Below are positions 13,925 to 26,722 of a stretch of DNA of 64,000 nucleotides, piece after piece (positions within the stretch are counted from its first letter, which is position 1; every line of letters begins with the position of its first letter). The notes under the pieces were generated by a model. The model searched no databases. It saw only the letters and a list, made by a program, of their open reading frames with translations, and was not told the origin of the DNA. The DNA comes from Lagopus muta (lineage: Eukaryota > Chordata > Aves > Galliformes > Phasianidae): positions 20,232,077 through 20,296,076 of the forward strand of contig NC_064438.1 in the NCBI RefSeq assembly GCF_023343835.1, written 5' to 3'. A program made the position numbers and the translations under genes.

Positions 13925-14173
13925 GATTAGAGCCATAGCAGTGAATGGGAACTGCTGAGTAACGGCCTGAACCTCTGATTGATCACCTGAGGTGAGCAAT
14001 GACTCAGCCAGAGGAGCACAGGTGAAGGTAAATCACCTGTGCTGCTGGAAGGGGTGGAGCCAGGCTCCTCCCCTCCTAGATCTATTTAAGAGCTGGCTAC
14101 CAGTGGGGAAGGATCTCTTCTGGAGATCTGTTCTGCTGGAGTTTTGTAAGTGAGCTGAGGATATGGGTAAGCT
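13925..14173 (+). mobile_element. LTR-like or promoter-like repeat, copy 1 (plus)
   Basis: About 250 bases, clearly related to the reverse complement of 45157-45402, so this is an interspersed repeat. Shared parts in order are a 'gggaactg' block, 'aacctctgattga', an AP-1-like TGACTCA-type site, an inverted repeat with E-boxes (arms 14016-14025 and 14033-14042), a 'ggaaggggtggagcc' block, a TATA-like TATTTAAG, and a terminal GGGTAAGC that resembles a splice donor. The layout (factor sites, TATA-like box, short leader) fits a retroviral LTR or promoter-bearing repeat. G/C content is higher than in the flanks. No coding sequence lies inside. The family name is unknown to me. A solo LTR is the likeliest class, and the exact 5' edge is uncertain by about 10 bases. 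Confidence 0.7.
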
Positions 14174-16595
14174 TTCTATTTATTCTCTTCTTGTTATCAT
14201 ATTTTGCTTTGCCGAACTCTCTTGTTTATTTTTGTAATTATAACATCTTAATTCATTAATTATGCAAGCCATAATAACAACAGTATTAGTTATAATAGCA
14301 ACTAGAGAACTTAGATTATTGATTTGAAGTTTAGGACTAATGGTTGATCATCAAAGTTCAGTGCTTATCTGTCACGTATTTCTGTGAAAACTGCATAGAT
14401 ACAAGATCAATACGTGGGATAATTGAAACAGCAATGATTTTCTGCATCGTATAGCATCTAAAGGACTGTCTTAATGCTTGTAAAATGCAGGTACTTCAGA
14501 AAAAATATACTTTGTAATTGCAGAGTGATGTTGAAGCACCATGTGAAAAGTCTGTGGACAGATTCTAAAACACCATATTTAAATATTGCATTGAAGGCAT
14601 CTTTGCAATTTAAGTGACTCCCAAGAATACTAATTTGTGCTCTGCTTACTCTTCATGTTTTCACTGTCCTAGGAACATTTGTGCAATAAATGTTTCTCTG
14701 TGTAGTCTGGGAGCACTTTTTCTCACTTCAGTATCTAGTAGACAAATACACACATCTGCATATGTATTTGTCATTTTTTATTTCTTTAGGAAGTGCTTCA
14801 ACCAACTTAAAAAATGTTCACCATCCAATCTCAAAAAAGAATCACAATTTAATCAGCCTGTTTATTTTTGATTACTTCGATTTCTAATTCCTTACAGTAT
14901 TTCTAAAATCTGGCGGTAGAACCTGATTAATTTTCACTTACATAAACCCATAATAAGTAATCATTCTACTCCATAGGGAGCATAAGTTAAAGGAGAGAAG
15001 ATGAACACCAAAACCTAGATGCTAATTAGAGAAAAACAGTGCAGATGTAAACTGCAAACAGTCAAAGATAAGATATAGTGGTAACATAGTCTAGATATAG
15101 ATCAGTTTCTAGGACAATGCCTTATAAGCCTTTGTGGTGCAGTATAGCAAAAGTCATGCAAGTATTAGTATCACCCAAATCTGAGAACTGTCCAAGAGTA
15201 ACTCAGTGGATATGTCCAACCTACAGTCATAAAAGTAGTGCAACATAATGCAGACATACCTGATTTGGCCGTTACACGTGTGTTCTAGTGCCTGTTGTGT
15301 CAGAGTCCACTGTAAATCTGAATATTTCAAATGCGCAAAGATATGTTTACTTGTAGTCAAAAAAATGTCCGCTGAAAAAGCTTTGGATATTTTAGCCTAT
15401 TTTGAATTTTTTTTTATAATTTTAACTTTATTTGAACTCCAAAGTCACTAACAATTGCTATGCACAAATATACACTTTCGTTTCCATAGTTTCCTGCAGA
15501 ATTGTATGGAATCTGCTTTTCCGTTAGTCATAAAAGTAAGATGATAGTATTTCCACTGATCACAAAAAAAAAGAAAAAAATGGGGAAAAAAAAAAAAAAG
15601 AAAAAAGAATTTATTGTATTATCCTTTGTGATAAATATGAAGCCTGTCAGCTTGGAAAGGAAATTAACTGTTAAAGAAAACAAGAAATCACAGCCTCCTG
15701 TCAGGTTTCAGGACATCTTAATGTCTGATCAACTTCACTGTAGTATTTATCTAACTCCATTTTTGCACAGTTTTAGAGTAATTATGAAAAAGTTATATTT
15801 TCAGGTATACATATGCAGTATTCTGGCAAACAATGCACTGACATCAAGTGAAGTCAGCAGCAGGACAATAACTGAAGGAAAAGAATGTTCTCAGTGTAAG
15901 CAGAATAAAAAAAAAAAGCAATTGGAAACTGTCTGAAAATTACAGATCAGTATATATGTAATTCATATTCACTTAGTGCCTCTTCTCAGATTTTTTTATG
16001 GCAATATGATAACTAGTAAATCTTTCCTAATTCCTTTGATAATAATGGAAATCTGAAGTCAATATGGGATATGAAGATTCTCATGGAACTGTGAAAGGGT
16101 TGGTAATGTGTCCTATTCAAACTGATCAGGACACTAGTTTTATCACATTCAGTAATCTTGACCTTTATGTCAATATGCCAATCTTTACCTGTGGAAGGAA
16201 AGTCTCCAATAGTAATGGCAAAATACTACTTTTTTTTTCTTTTTTTTTCTTTTTTTTAGTAAAGATTCGTAGTGAAAATTGTATCATACATAAAAGACCA
16301 TTAAAAGTTGTTCTCTATCCTTGGTTAAAGAGAAAGTCTAGAGCCTTTGCAGTATTAAAAAAGTGCACTTTTGTATTTACATTAATTAGTGAAATTCTTA
16401 GTGATGGACTATAATTATGCAATTTTCTGCTAAGATAATATTTGTGACTAATTTCCTGGAAAGAATTACAATGACCCTCACACAATAATGGGATCTTGTT
16501 CCTGGCCTTCTTCTTCAGGCACCAGTGGAAGAGACTGGGGAAATTGCAGCAGTAGCAAAATAAAATACACTGTGAAAAACCCTAAAGAAAATATA
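14174..16595. other. A/T-rich non-coding stretch
   Basis: No gene seen. A/G-rich low-complexity sequence at about 15563-15608 creates a lysine-rich 144-codon open frame (15502-15936), which is an artefact of poly-A. T-rich runs interrupted by C lie at 16228-16257. The sequence downstream of the LTR-like repeat shows no long open frame that would suggest an attached proviral body. Confidence 0.6.
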
Positions 16596-16906
16596 CTGTG
16601 AGGGCTGCTCCAAAAGCAATGCTTCTTATTTCGTACTGGTCCACAATGTCAGAGGTGAATGTTGGTGATATGGCAGTAGAAGTTGAACTCTCAATACCCC
16701 ATTACATTCTGTTGTCTTTCAACAGATGGCAGCAGAGGAGCAGTCTGACAAAATGGTGTCTGACATGGAAATATATATGAAGCAAAAGTGTGTCTCTGAA
16801 ATTCGTCCATGAGGAAAAAATTGCACCCAGTGACGCTTACTGATGCTTGCTGAATGCTTATGGAGACAAAAGAGTGGATGTCAGCACAATGAGGTGGTAA
16901 GTGGTA
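16596..16906 (+). mobile_element. Galluhop-type mariner transposon, 5' fragment
   Basis: The fragment begins at a TA dinucleotide (16594-16595), close to the terminal motif 'gagggctgctccaaaagc' and 'aatgcttcttattt', which match the terminal inverted repeat I recall for Galluhop, a Tc1/mariner DNA transposon of galliform birds. It continues through 'gatggcagcagaggagcagt' and ends near 'cacaatgaggtggtaagtgg', which lies in the internal part of the family consensus. The 3' half and right terminal repeat are missing. The reading frame is broken, so no transposase can be made. Short open frames on both strands here are remnants or shadows. Family assignment is from memory; a mariner-type element is fairly certain. 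Confidence 0.85.
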
Positions 16907-18044
16907 CCTGTAAATGATTAGCACTTCAGAAATCTCTAAGTATGTAAAACTGCTGGTGCAAGAAAGACCAGTACTGCCTATCTCTCTGTCACTGTTTCTT
17001 TAACAAAAATGAATAGGCATTCTTCCTTTTACTTCTTATTCTTACTATCAGTGTTTCAGTAGCATCCTCCTACTCGTATTTCCTTTTAATGCATTCATTC
17101 TTGTAAGCCAGAGAGGTAGATAGACAGTGCAATGGCTCATTGCAGTATTTGTTTTCATGTATTCCTTCATTATGGAACTCACTTCAGCTGGACCATTAAA
17201 TAAATTCTAAGCAGCAATTGAGAGGCAGTATATCCATCACATAGTGAATACAAGGTGTTTAATTCAGATCTCAAATCGATCCTTTCCTTCAAATACTGAT
17301 TTGTTTTTATTTCCCCCCCCCCCCCCCTTCAGGGGCTTGGAAAACAAAATATGATAGTCCTACCAGTGTGGATTTATAACATCAGTAGGGAGATGAAATA
17401 AGAGAGCTGAGCATTCTCTATTAGCTCTTATAAACTATTTCTACTTGTCAGATCTTTTCTGTGAACTTAGAAATGCGGTATTTATCCCCCCTCTCAGTTT
17501 GACTCATGTCAGAGTAGAGACTAAATTTGGTGATTGAAAAGAGGTGTATCTATGCCCTGGTACACATGCTCTGGGCCTTTCCCCCAGGGGAAGCTTAGTT
17601 AATATTCCAAAGGCAGAAACCAAGACCAAGTGTTCATAAGTAAAGAAATTTTCAAAGGAAAAAGATTACTTCCTCCTGGGATTTTGATCTTCATTGTATT
17701 TCTGACATAATTGCTATTGAGAATAAAGCAAGATTGGGCCTATGGAGAATTCACTCTTGGTTTGCAAATCTCTGATCTTTCCTTAAGTGAAGGCCTTTCA
17801 TGTCACCAAATTGATTTCATGTCAATATGATGTCTACAGTTCAAGTCAGGAAAAAGTGATTTCATATTTCTAAAACATTTTAAACCTAGTATACTTTCCA
17901 AATAACAAACTTTGTCTACCACTTTCTCTCCATCTTTGTTCAGATTCTCTGTCCCTGTAAAACCTGTCAGAAAATTGATTTATAGAAGTTTCATGCTTTT
18001 GCCAACCGACAGACATACCTAAGGTCCAAAGTTATATTTTTGGA
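16907..18044. other. Non-coding stretch with C tract
   Basis: No gene seen. The only clear feature is a run of 15 C residues at 17313-17327, preceded by T-rich sequence. Confidence 0.6.
17313..17327. repeat. Poly-C run
   Basis: Fifteen consecutive C residues. The complementary G run could in principle form a four-stranded structure. It is a simple repeat with no visible partner elements. Confidence 0.95.
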
Positions 18045-18434
18045 CTAGCTGAGAGATCTGTGGCTGTTCAACCTGGAGTAGAGAAGGTTCTGGGGAGACC
18101 TGATTGCAGCCTTTCCGTATATAAGGGGAGGAAGAAGGGGACAGACTTTTTACTGGGGTCTGCTGTGGTAAATCAAGAGGAAATGGTATCAAATTAAATA
18201 GGGAATATTTGGACTGAAATAAGGAAAAAGTTACTAATTATGTGGGCAGTGAAGAACTAGCACAGGTTGCCCAGATAGGTGGTGGATGCCCCATCCCTGG
18301 AGACATTCAAGGTCAGGCTGGACTGAACTCTGAGCACCCTGATGTAGCAGTAGGTGTCCCTGTTCATTGCAGGGGAGTTGGACTAGATGACCTTTAAAGG
18401 TTCCTTCCAACTCAAATGACTCTATAATTATGTA
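18045..18434 (+). mobile_element. CR1 LINE, 5'-truncated copy
   Basis: About 390 bases of CR1 in plus orientation. The upstream part is the end of ORF2: 'ctgttcaacctggagtagag' corresponds to the LFSLEKRRL motif, with a stop codon replacing Lys. It is followed by 'ggggagacctgattgcagcc' and a decayed 'gcacaggttgcccag' segment. The 3' untranslated part runs through 'ggggagttggactagatgac' to 'ccttccaactcaaatgac', then a degenerate TCTATAATTATG tail. Stops and indels break the frame. The 3' end is of the same type as the copies at 26723-27186 and 47285-47373, and differs from those at 5272 and 30618. Confidence 0.92.
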
Positions 18435-20467
18435 AAATAACCTATACAGACCATTTGCTAATTTTTAATCTGAATATGTAACAGCACGACATTTTGATTT
18501 AAAAGAAAGATAAGTTCACGTGTTTTCATTACTCCTCTGTGGGAGACAGTAACATTTCCAGAAAGTATTCATACCAGGTGAATCTTGAAAATATCTATCA
18601 AACAGCATCTAAAGATGTTCTGATTTTTTTTTTTTTTTTTTTAAATGAACATTCTTAACAGATGCCATGATTAAAATTAGATATCATGAAATTTGCCACT
18701 GCTAAGAATTCCTTATGTTAATGATTTGGCATGAAACCACCAAGCTTTAGAATGTCCTTTGTCAGTGGAAGCCAAATATCAGTGTAGTAGGCTCCAGAAA
18801 ATAAATCAGGGTGGATTTTGATCTACTCTTTTTTTTTTTTTTTTTTTTTTTTTTTCATGTTTTCTATAGAGCAGGCAATAAGTGACTTAAAGATACCATA
18901 TGATTTTGGAAAAATCATGTGCCAGGAATATGTACCAATTATTACCAATTGAAATCCAAAAGTGCAGCTGTTTTGCAGTTTATGAAAACTCATCTGTACA
19001 CAGATTTTGGAATACATCTCCTTAAGCTTTGGAATTGAAGATACAGAAAATAATCTCTTCACCTGCTCTGTTTAATTTATGCAGTAGTTGCAGGAGAATA
19101 ACTTACAAACCACTATAAATCTTCATAATTCTAAGAGATCAGTCCAGGTGTAATCTGTAGTGTTATTTAAATGGTTTTTGTATGTTGATGTTTATGTACC
19201 CATCAAGACCAAAAGCAGCCACACAACATCAGACAGAGTTCTTGTTACAAACACATTTGTTGGCAGTTCACGAAAAGAAGTGAGTTCAGCCATTTCAGTT
19301 TGCCTCTTCATGTTACTGTATAACTCTTCTGAGCAAGGATTGAAGCACAAAGATGGCATTCTGAGTTTTTTAAATTTTTCAATTACTTCAGTTTTTGTTT
19401 TTGTTTTTTTTGCTTCAGTTCTACTTGCTTTCTAACATATTCTAGTTTCTGTCTGGAGAGTCAGGCATGAGGCTTTGAGCACATAACTTTAGCAAAAATA
19501 CCACCAACTCAGAAACCTGCCAGGGGAACTTTCATTCCACAGTTGTTGGAGGTATAAAATCCTACAACTTGGGCAATCTTATGGTTGTAATAGCATAAAC
19601 ATTGCATAGATGGTTGATGTGTACTGGCTGTACTTCTTTACACCTTGCCTCTGGTTTTGTTTTGTTTTTTTTCCTGCAGGGTTGTTGAGTTTGATGGTTG
19701 TTGTATTTATTCCTCTGGAATGAGAAGAGGTTTACATTCTACTGCATGCTAATTGGAATATCCTCTTAAGACTGGAGAAAAACTCAGGGTTTCTTGTTGT
19801 TCTTTTTTGTTTGTCTCCTCCTCTTTTTTCTGAGGGCAATAAAGGAAGGAGACTGGTCTCTGCACTTATTTCCACAGGAAATCAGAAAAAAGTGGAAATG
19901 CTGTGGAACGATACAGTTCATGCTCTGTGAAGGATTTTTTCCTCTAGAGTATATTTCATGAAAAACTTAATTCCTTTTAATTTTCTTAGCAGGGAAACTT
20001 ATTGCCTGATACGGAATAAAGACCCTATCATTTGTCTCTCCTGTACTCCCAGAAGAGATGCTGTAGGGATGAGGGGATCAGCAGAAACTCAGGCTAGATT
20101 GAAACTTGCATGAATATTTTTTTGTAAAAGAAATAACAGCTTCTTAATATCACTTACAATATGTGTTCACAAAGTTTCTCTCTCTTTCTGTCTATGTCAT
20201 CTTACCACCACAGAGACAGCTTGCCTCATATTTTCTGCAAAATAATCCTTCCCCCAAGGACCTGATAATCTCCGTGCAAAACCTTCAAGTTCTTTGTTAC
20301 ATAGCACTGTGTTAAGACTGAAAGCATGCCTCTGCTATTGCTTCTATAACTTAAAGACAAGAACTATTAAATAGTAGTAGGGACGAACTGGACATATCTT
20401 TCATGATGTAGGAGTCTTTTCTCTTTTTCCCTTTTTACATAACGAAATCCTGCATCCTCATACTTCT

Positions 20468-20503
20468 CCCCTTCCCCCCCCCGCCCCCCCCCCCCAAAAA
20501 AAA
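20468..20503. repeat. C-rich tract followed by poly-A
   Basis: Two long C runs separated by TT and a single G, then eight A residues. The tract is low-complexity and its length is likely unstable. Confidence 0.92.
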
Positions 20504-22865
20504 GTCCACTGAGAAAAAGCAGAGAAAGTAGTAACTTTCACTCATTTATTCTTGACTTTGTTTTCTCTGAGTTTAGCAACAGGCTAAAATGATGTGTTAA
20601 TCAAATATATAGTTCCACTATTCTTTATGGCAAGAGGTACTTGAAGAATCCACCCCAGCTGTTGTGCACAGAGCAATCTGGTGTGTTACTTAGGTTTTAT
20701 CTTTACTTGTTTGTTTCAAAGCAAGATACTCTATCATTCTAATAATGAGAGATTAGTCAATGAGGAGTAAAGTGACAGATATACCCCAAATGGTCTAATT
20801 TTGCCTCACTATATCATGATTTTTTTTGACACTTCTGATTCCTGGAGTGTTTGCTAATTTTCTATACGCACAGCACACACAGCTCAAGGCAGAAACATTG
20901 GCAGTTGAGATTTTTACAATAAAATGCTGTATTTAAACCGAAAATTATTGTGATAAATAACAATCTTTTGATGAAAGTATTTCAGTTTTGATTATCTGTT
21001 TCTGACAGCTAATTTTCATACTCTCAAGGATTCCTCTCATAAGATGGACTTGTAGGAAGTGTGGGACCATACTCTCTCCAACTGTTCCAACTGGAACAGT
21101 TACATCAAGAGCAGTGTCCAGTATCTAACAGCTGCTTGAACATGGGCTCAGGTTTATTCAGCTTCCTGATGGGAGACAGCCTAGGAATATTGATCTCCAT
21201 CAGTAGGAACTTCTAGTACTACATGCATCTATATGCCAGTGTCAGATCAGGTGAGTTCAAGAATCCTATTACTCCTGCTCCTCCAAGTTCAGGACAGCCT
21301 CAGAAGTCTCAGAATTCCTGCTTCTTGTAGAAATTCACCTGACTTTCTAAGACTTCCTCATCTGGATTTCCAGAATCCCTGAGTTATCTTATCCTTCAAC
21401 ACTCTGGATATCTCAGAAGTGTTTTGAAAATTCATGAAATTCAGGAGGGTTGTGTAGCTCACCTTGAAATAGTGGTAGATTACAAGTGCTATTGATATAG
21501 TGAGAGATTCCAAGTTCTACTGATAACACTTGTGAATTCAAATCTTTCTTAAAACAGTAATATTAAACATAAATAAATAATAGAATTCTTCTCAGCAACT
21601 TTAAATCTAATTAACTCTAAATAACTACAGCTATAAATTTAATTGCCTATGAAAAACAAAGCAAATCAAACATCAATAACAAAAAAAAAAAATTCCACAT
21701 AATAGTAATCATAGATGACGTAAAGTGATCCCAGTTTTTCAGTCCTCAAAGAAAAAAAGTCCCCAGTTTCCATGATTTCTCTCAAATTAATTCAAACAAT
21801 TACTTTGACTTTCCACAAAGACTAGTTATTTCAATCATCACAGGCACTTTCTTCACTTGATAGGAGAGTTTTAGCTGAGAGACAGAGTTAACAGAATAGA
21901 TGGGAGTTGATGTGTACATCTAAACATTTCTGCTAAATGCAGTTAGTAACAGCCATTTTGAAAAGAAAGCACACCGAGTAGATGACCTTGTAAGTGCCCT
22001 GGAAATACAGGACCAAATAATCTAGCAGTGATTTTACACTTAAATAGGTTATGCTCATCCAAGTAATATTTTTAGGTTGTTTTCCACTTTATTCCAAGCG
22101 TGCTTTTATGTATTTTTAGTCAAGCTTTCTGTCTCTTCATGCTGAAAATTGCTGACATTTTTACTCTGCAGAAATTTAGGACATATCTGCTCTCCATGCT
22201 GTGTGAATCAGCAAATCTTGCCCTTTTAAAAAAAAAAAAAAAAAAAATCAACACTTTTCAGGACAAAGTTGGAATAAATAGTGAACTTTTTTTTTTCCTT
22301 CTGTTGCTGCTTCTTAATTAGGAAAAGAGAAGTTATACTGATAATGGTTTGTAGAACTTCTTTCCATAATGCAGATAGGATTTGTCCTTCTACAACCTCT
22401 CTGTCAGTTGTTCAGATGTTTGGATTTTGTCCTATTGCCATTTCTGAAATGAATGATTGATCATACAGGGGATAAAAACAGAAAAACCAAACCTCAACTA
22501 ATGGAAAACTCCGACAAATTTCAGCTCCAAAGTTTTTCAGTTAGAAAATAGTATAAATTTATTCTGAATATGCTGTTTGTTTTTTTTTTGTTTTTTTTTT
22601 TTTTTATTTCAGCTTAATTTTTCTTTCAATACAGGTTTTGGTACTCTGCCCTGTTTGTTTTAGCATGCCATACACAAAAAATTTAATGTCTTGGTTTTAT
22701 GTGTAAGTGCATGGATTGAAAGTAACTTTTATTTGCCTATCACCATCACATCATCTTGTTATTTTGGCCTCTCTTGTTAAGCCAGTCACTACCAAAAAAA
22801 AAAAAAGTGATTTGCATTTTTTTTTTTTTTTTTCACATATTCATGTCACTGCTTATTTAACAGTA

Positions 22866-22883
22866 ACACACACACACACACAC
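22866..22883. repeat. (CA)n microsatellite
   Basis: About nine perfect CA units, about 30 bases downstream of a T run at 22818-22834. Confidence 0.93.
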
Positions 22884-25800
22884 TTGTATATGTCTGTAAG
22901 CAAACAGAGTACTAACTAGAGCAAAGATAGGGAGCAATAACAGTAAAATACTTGTGGGTTTTTTTCATCAGTGTATAGGTAACAGTCTTACAGAAGATTG
23001 CATTCTAAGAGGTTGATCATTTCTGAAATCATGCTTTTTTTTTTTTTTTTTTTTTTTTTGTTTCAAATTGGTCTTCCAAAGCCTGAGTCAACAACGTACC
23101 ATTAACTCATGTGGAAATTAGTGGTTCTGAAGTTACAATATTTCTTTTATTATTAAAATTGTCTTGCCTAATGACTTCAGAGCAAACCCATGGAACTCTG
23201 CTTTTCAACCCTGCTGGAAAGTCTCATTCTTACTCTGGCTTTAAAACATCAGTGAATTAGGAAAGAAAAGGATGACAGCTAGAGACTACAAAAGGAGAAA
23301 GATTACACAAGAACATTGTTTCATCCCAAAATTTACACAGTGTTCACCTACAGTTCACATCTCCAAAGTGAATTCTCTGTTCTTTTTGTCCCGTCTTCTG
23401 CTCCCTAAATCACGACTGCTTAGAAGTACATATTTTTATTTTTACATCCTTGTATTAATAATTTATGCTTAGGCTAAAACAATCTCCAGACAGAATGAAA
23501 AACAGAGAAAAATAGAAGCTGAGAAAGTGGTAACTCTACAATGATTGAAAGCAGAAATGCAAGAATTCTAATTTTTTTTTTTTTTTAAGTGCAAACTTGT
23601 TTCAAGAACTCAGATTTCTGGGACTAATGGCCTAATTAATTCAGGTTACTCAACAGCAGAGAGAATGAAGGAAAAAGAAATGTGTATACCTCTTTCTGGG
23701 CATGAAGTCTCTTCTTTGTTCTTCTCATATTCCAATTCACATTGGAAACAAACAAGCAAACAAAGATACACGTCTTGAATCTTCCAGTGTAGTAAAAAAA
23801 AACTCAGAGTTTTACTGCATAACTTCAGTACCTCCCAGAGGTTTATTTAGTGCATCCTTTTATATTAAATCCTTTTATACCTGGAGAACCTTTGACTTGT
23901 ATCCAGATATGGGGATGAGAATCTTAGTGAGGTACCTTGTGATCCTTCCCAGCGGAGGGTTGTTTCGTCCTACCCTCCTTGATCATATGCCAGCACAAAA
24001 CAGTAATGATGCTTGTAAGCAGCTAAGTAGGTAACAGCCTGAGAGGATTCTCACCTATAGCTCATTGGTCTCCTAGTTCTTGTTAGTTGACTAGATTTGG
24101 TTCTTCCTTCAACCATGCTGTTTAAGTCTGCAGTTAAACAGTGGCACTTTGTATTGTTGTATGTGAGTCACTGAGAAGAAAATCATCATGAAAGCAACAA
24201 AGTACAAATTTTGCCAGAGTCATCAACATAAAATTCTTATGTTTTTCTTCCTTTTTTTTTTTTTTAATGACAATATCAGCATTATCTGAGGAAGTACGAA
24301 TGTAAAGACAGCCTTTCTGAAGCAGGAAAGGAAATGAATATTTGGAATTGTTTTATGCTTCTTTATCTTTTTCCTTCTCTGTCAAAATAATGTAGCAGAG
24401 AAGATATTAAGATTACGTTCACCCCTACTGAAGAAAAAGTGAATTTTGGGAAGAACTTTAATAATGAGAATAGAAATTTCATGTGCTTAAACAGATTTTG
24501 AAATGCACTAAAAAGGACAAAGAAGCAGTGAAGAGGGAAGGCAGAGGAAAAGCAGCATATTACATGCCATACTCACAGGCAGTCATTAATGTGCACTCAA
24601 CATGATCTTATATTTAATTCAACAGATAGACTAACAAACTTTTTGAAGTTCTATTAGAAATATTTCTGATTTTTCAGTTACTCAAGCTGTTCATTAATAT
24701 TACTCTAAATAATTCAGACCATGTAGGATTTTGTCCAATGCCTTATAATGGCAAGTACTTCACACGCTCTATTTTCTCAAGGAAACTTATTTCTAATACT
24801 TAGCTCATAACTTGTCTTTCTATAGGTCTCTGAATTATCTCATGGGATCAGAAATATATTTTACTCAGGTTTTGCACTAGCTTACTGGTATTTTAAGTTT
24901 GTGTCACTTAATATACTTCTCCTATTAAGATTTTACATGAAGATTCAATTCTTTTCTTTTGTTCCTTGATCATCTTTTTGCAGATTATTTCAATTCTATT
25001 CTGGGTGTATTCTCATTTAGCAGTCATCTTCTAGGAGCAAAGAATAATTTCACATCAATCTTCTTTCACTGTTAGTCATCCTGCACACACATTATCTTGC
25101 TGCTGAAAGTGGTCACACATGATATTTTATCATACTGTATTTTCTCGTTGATCTTTTTGTACTATTCAAAGAACTTAGAGTATGCTTGTTTACGTCTTTT
25201 AGTAATTACTTAGTTTCATTTTAAACGTTCTGTCAAACAGTATGTTGTCTACCAGTAATTCCAGGTTCAAGAGCATTGCTGCATAATCTAGTTGTGCAGT
25301 GTTACAATCCCCAGTTGTTTCACATATCTTTGAATAATCAACATCTAAATGCACAGAATAAGATTATAATTTGTCTATTGTTGCCATAGTTGGTTTACCA
25401 AATTTTAATATATGAGACTACATGTCCTGCAACTGTATTCTTTAGTAATACTATTCCTGTCTAGTCCAAGAAAATCCAAAACATATACTCTTTTTTTGCC
25501 ATAAGCGAAGTTTTAGCAACTAGTGACCATGAATGTACAATTCACTGAGATTTATTTATGCATGAGGCATCAGAAAATGATCTTTGTAGATCATTTGTAT
25601 ATTGTATTGCAAGCTGCATAAATTTATATATTTTTTCAGATTCATGAACTGTAACATAACTGCTTCAGAAAAATCCTAGTGGCTTGAAACTGGAAACACT
25701 TGTGTCAAAAATATTGTAACTGTTACTTAACTTACAGCTAAAGTATGGGGAGGTGGGTATACCTCTTGCCTGCTTACCCCACTTTCAACTGGCAACACTG

Positions 25801-26722
25801 ACCAAAAACAGATTGATAGAATTGATCCTGTTCTTTTCTTCTCAAAAACTGATCAGTGATGAGTTGATTAAACTTCTTAATTCCATGGAGATTTCTGGAA
25901 AAAGCCACATAAACTGTTTATTTTAATATCTTGAGAATGTAACTGGAGAAACTAAGAGCTAGTAATTGAGTTCATAAACAGTTCAATTTAAAACAGAAAT
26001 TATCCTTTGGAACTACAGAGCTATAGGATGTATGAGAGTCTTTCTATAATTAATTTCCTTTTTAATCTTTAAGTTTTCAAAAGACTGCAGTTATTTCAGA
26101 TTGCCTTTTCTCTACTTTGTAAACAGACCTGGACAACAAGATTTCTATTTCAGCTGTATACCACATAATCTCCCAAATGTATTCTCCTTGAAAGTATAAA
26201 ACTAATCCTGGCATTAAAGTGAATCTGTTTTAAGTGTTATGACTTTTAAAAAAGTCACAAAACCAAATCACAGTCTAGCAAACTGCCATAAGAATTCCAT
26301 AGAAAATGCAGAAGAAGAAAAGCCAGAAATTGTTTTGCTTTTTATTTTTAATGAAGCATTTAGCTGCTCTTCACTGCTCTGGAATCTCTCAAGTCTAGAA
26401 CATAGTAAATATAAAACACTGAACACTGGAGAATCTTAAAGTGCCTCATAAACGCAGTACTTGCGAAGTTTTATTAATAAACAAAACAAAATAACATACC
26501 AGCAAAACAAATAGACAAAAACCGCAGAAATCCAGTTCTGCTTTCCACTTTATACATACCAATAACCAGATACAAGGAAATAATTTCTTTTTTTTCCCAA
26601 TTTGGATGAGACTAGACTAATTACATTATCAATAAATGAGAAAAAAAATGATATGTAAATAGACTTCAGTACATTATTTTTTTTTCCATCCTTCAGTTTC
26701 TATGCAGCAAACTTTTCAGTTA

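Larger units (their letters stand above)
18435..26722. other. A/T-rich non-coding stretch with many homopolymer runs
   Basis: No gene found in about 8.3 kb. T runs lie at 18624-18642, 18829-18855, 22580-22606, 22818-22834 and 23035-23059. A runs lie at about 21681-21692 and 22229-22248. A C/G tract lies at 20468-20503 and a CA run at 22866-22883. A perfect 10-bp inverted repeat lies at 21080-21101. A pair of 11-bp direct repeats lies at 23854-23864 and 23869-23879. The interval 23820-24170 is less A/T-rich than its surroundings and could be an old unrecognised repeat, but I could not identify it. Confidence 0.55.

Noticed and set aside
15502..15936. Longest open frame in the window (144 codons, plus strand)
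   Set aside because: Its lysine-rich part is translated A/G low-complexity sequence (15563-15608). The remainder has no domain, and nothing indicates splicing or a promoter.
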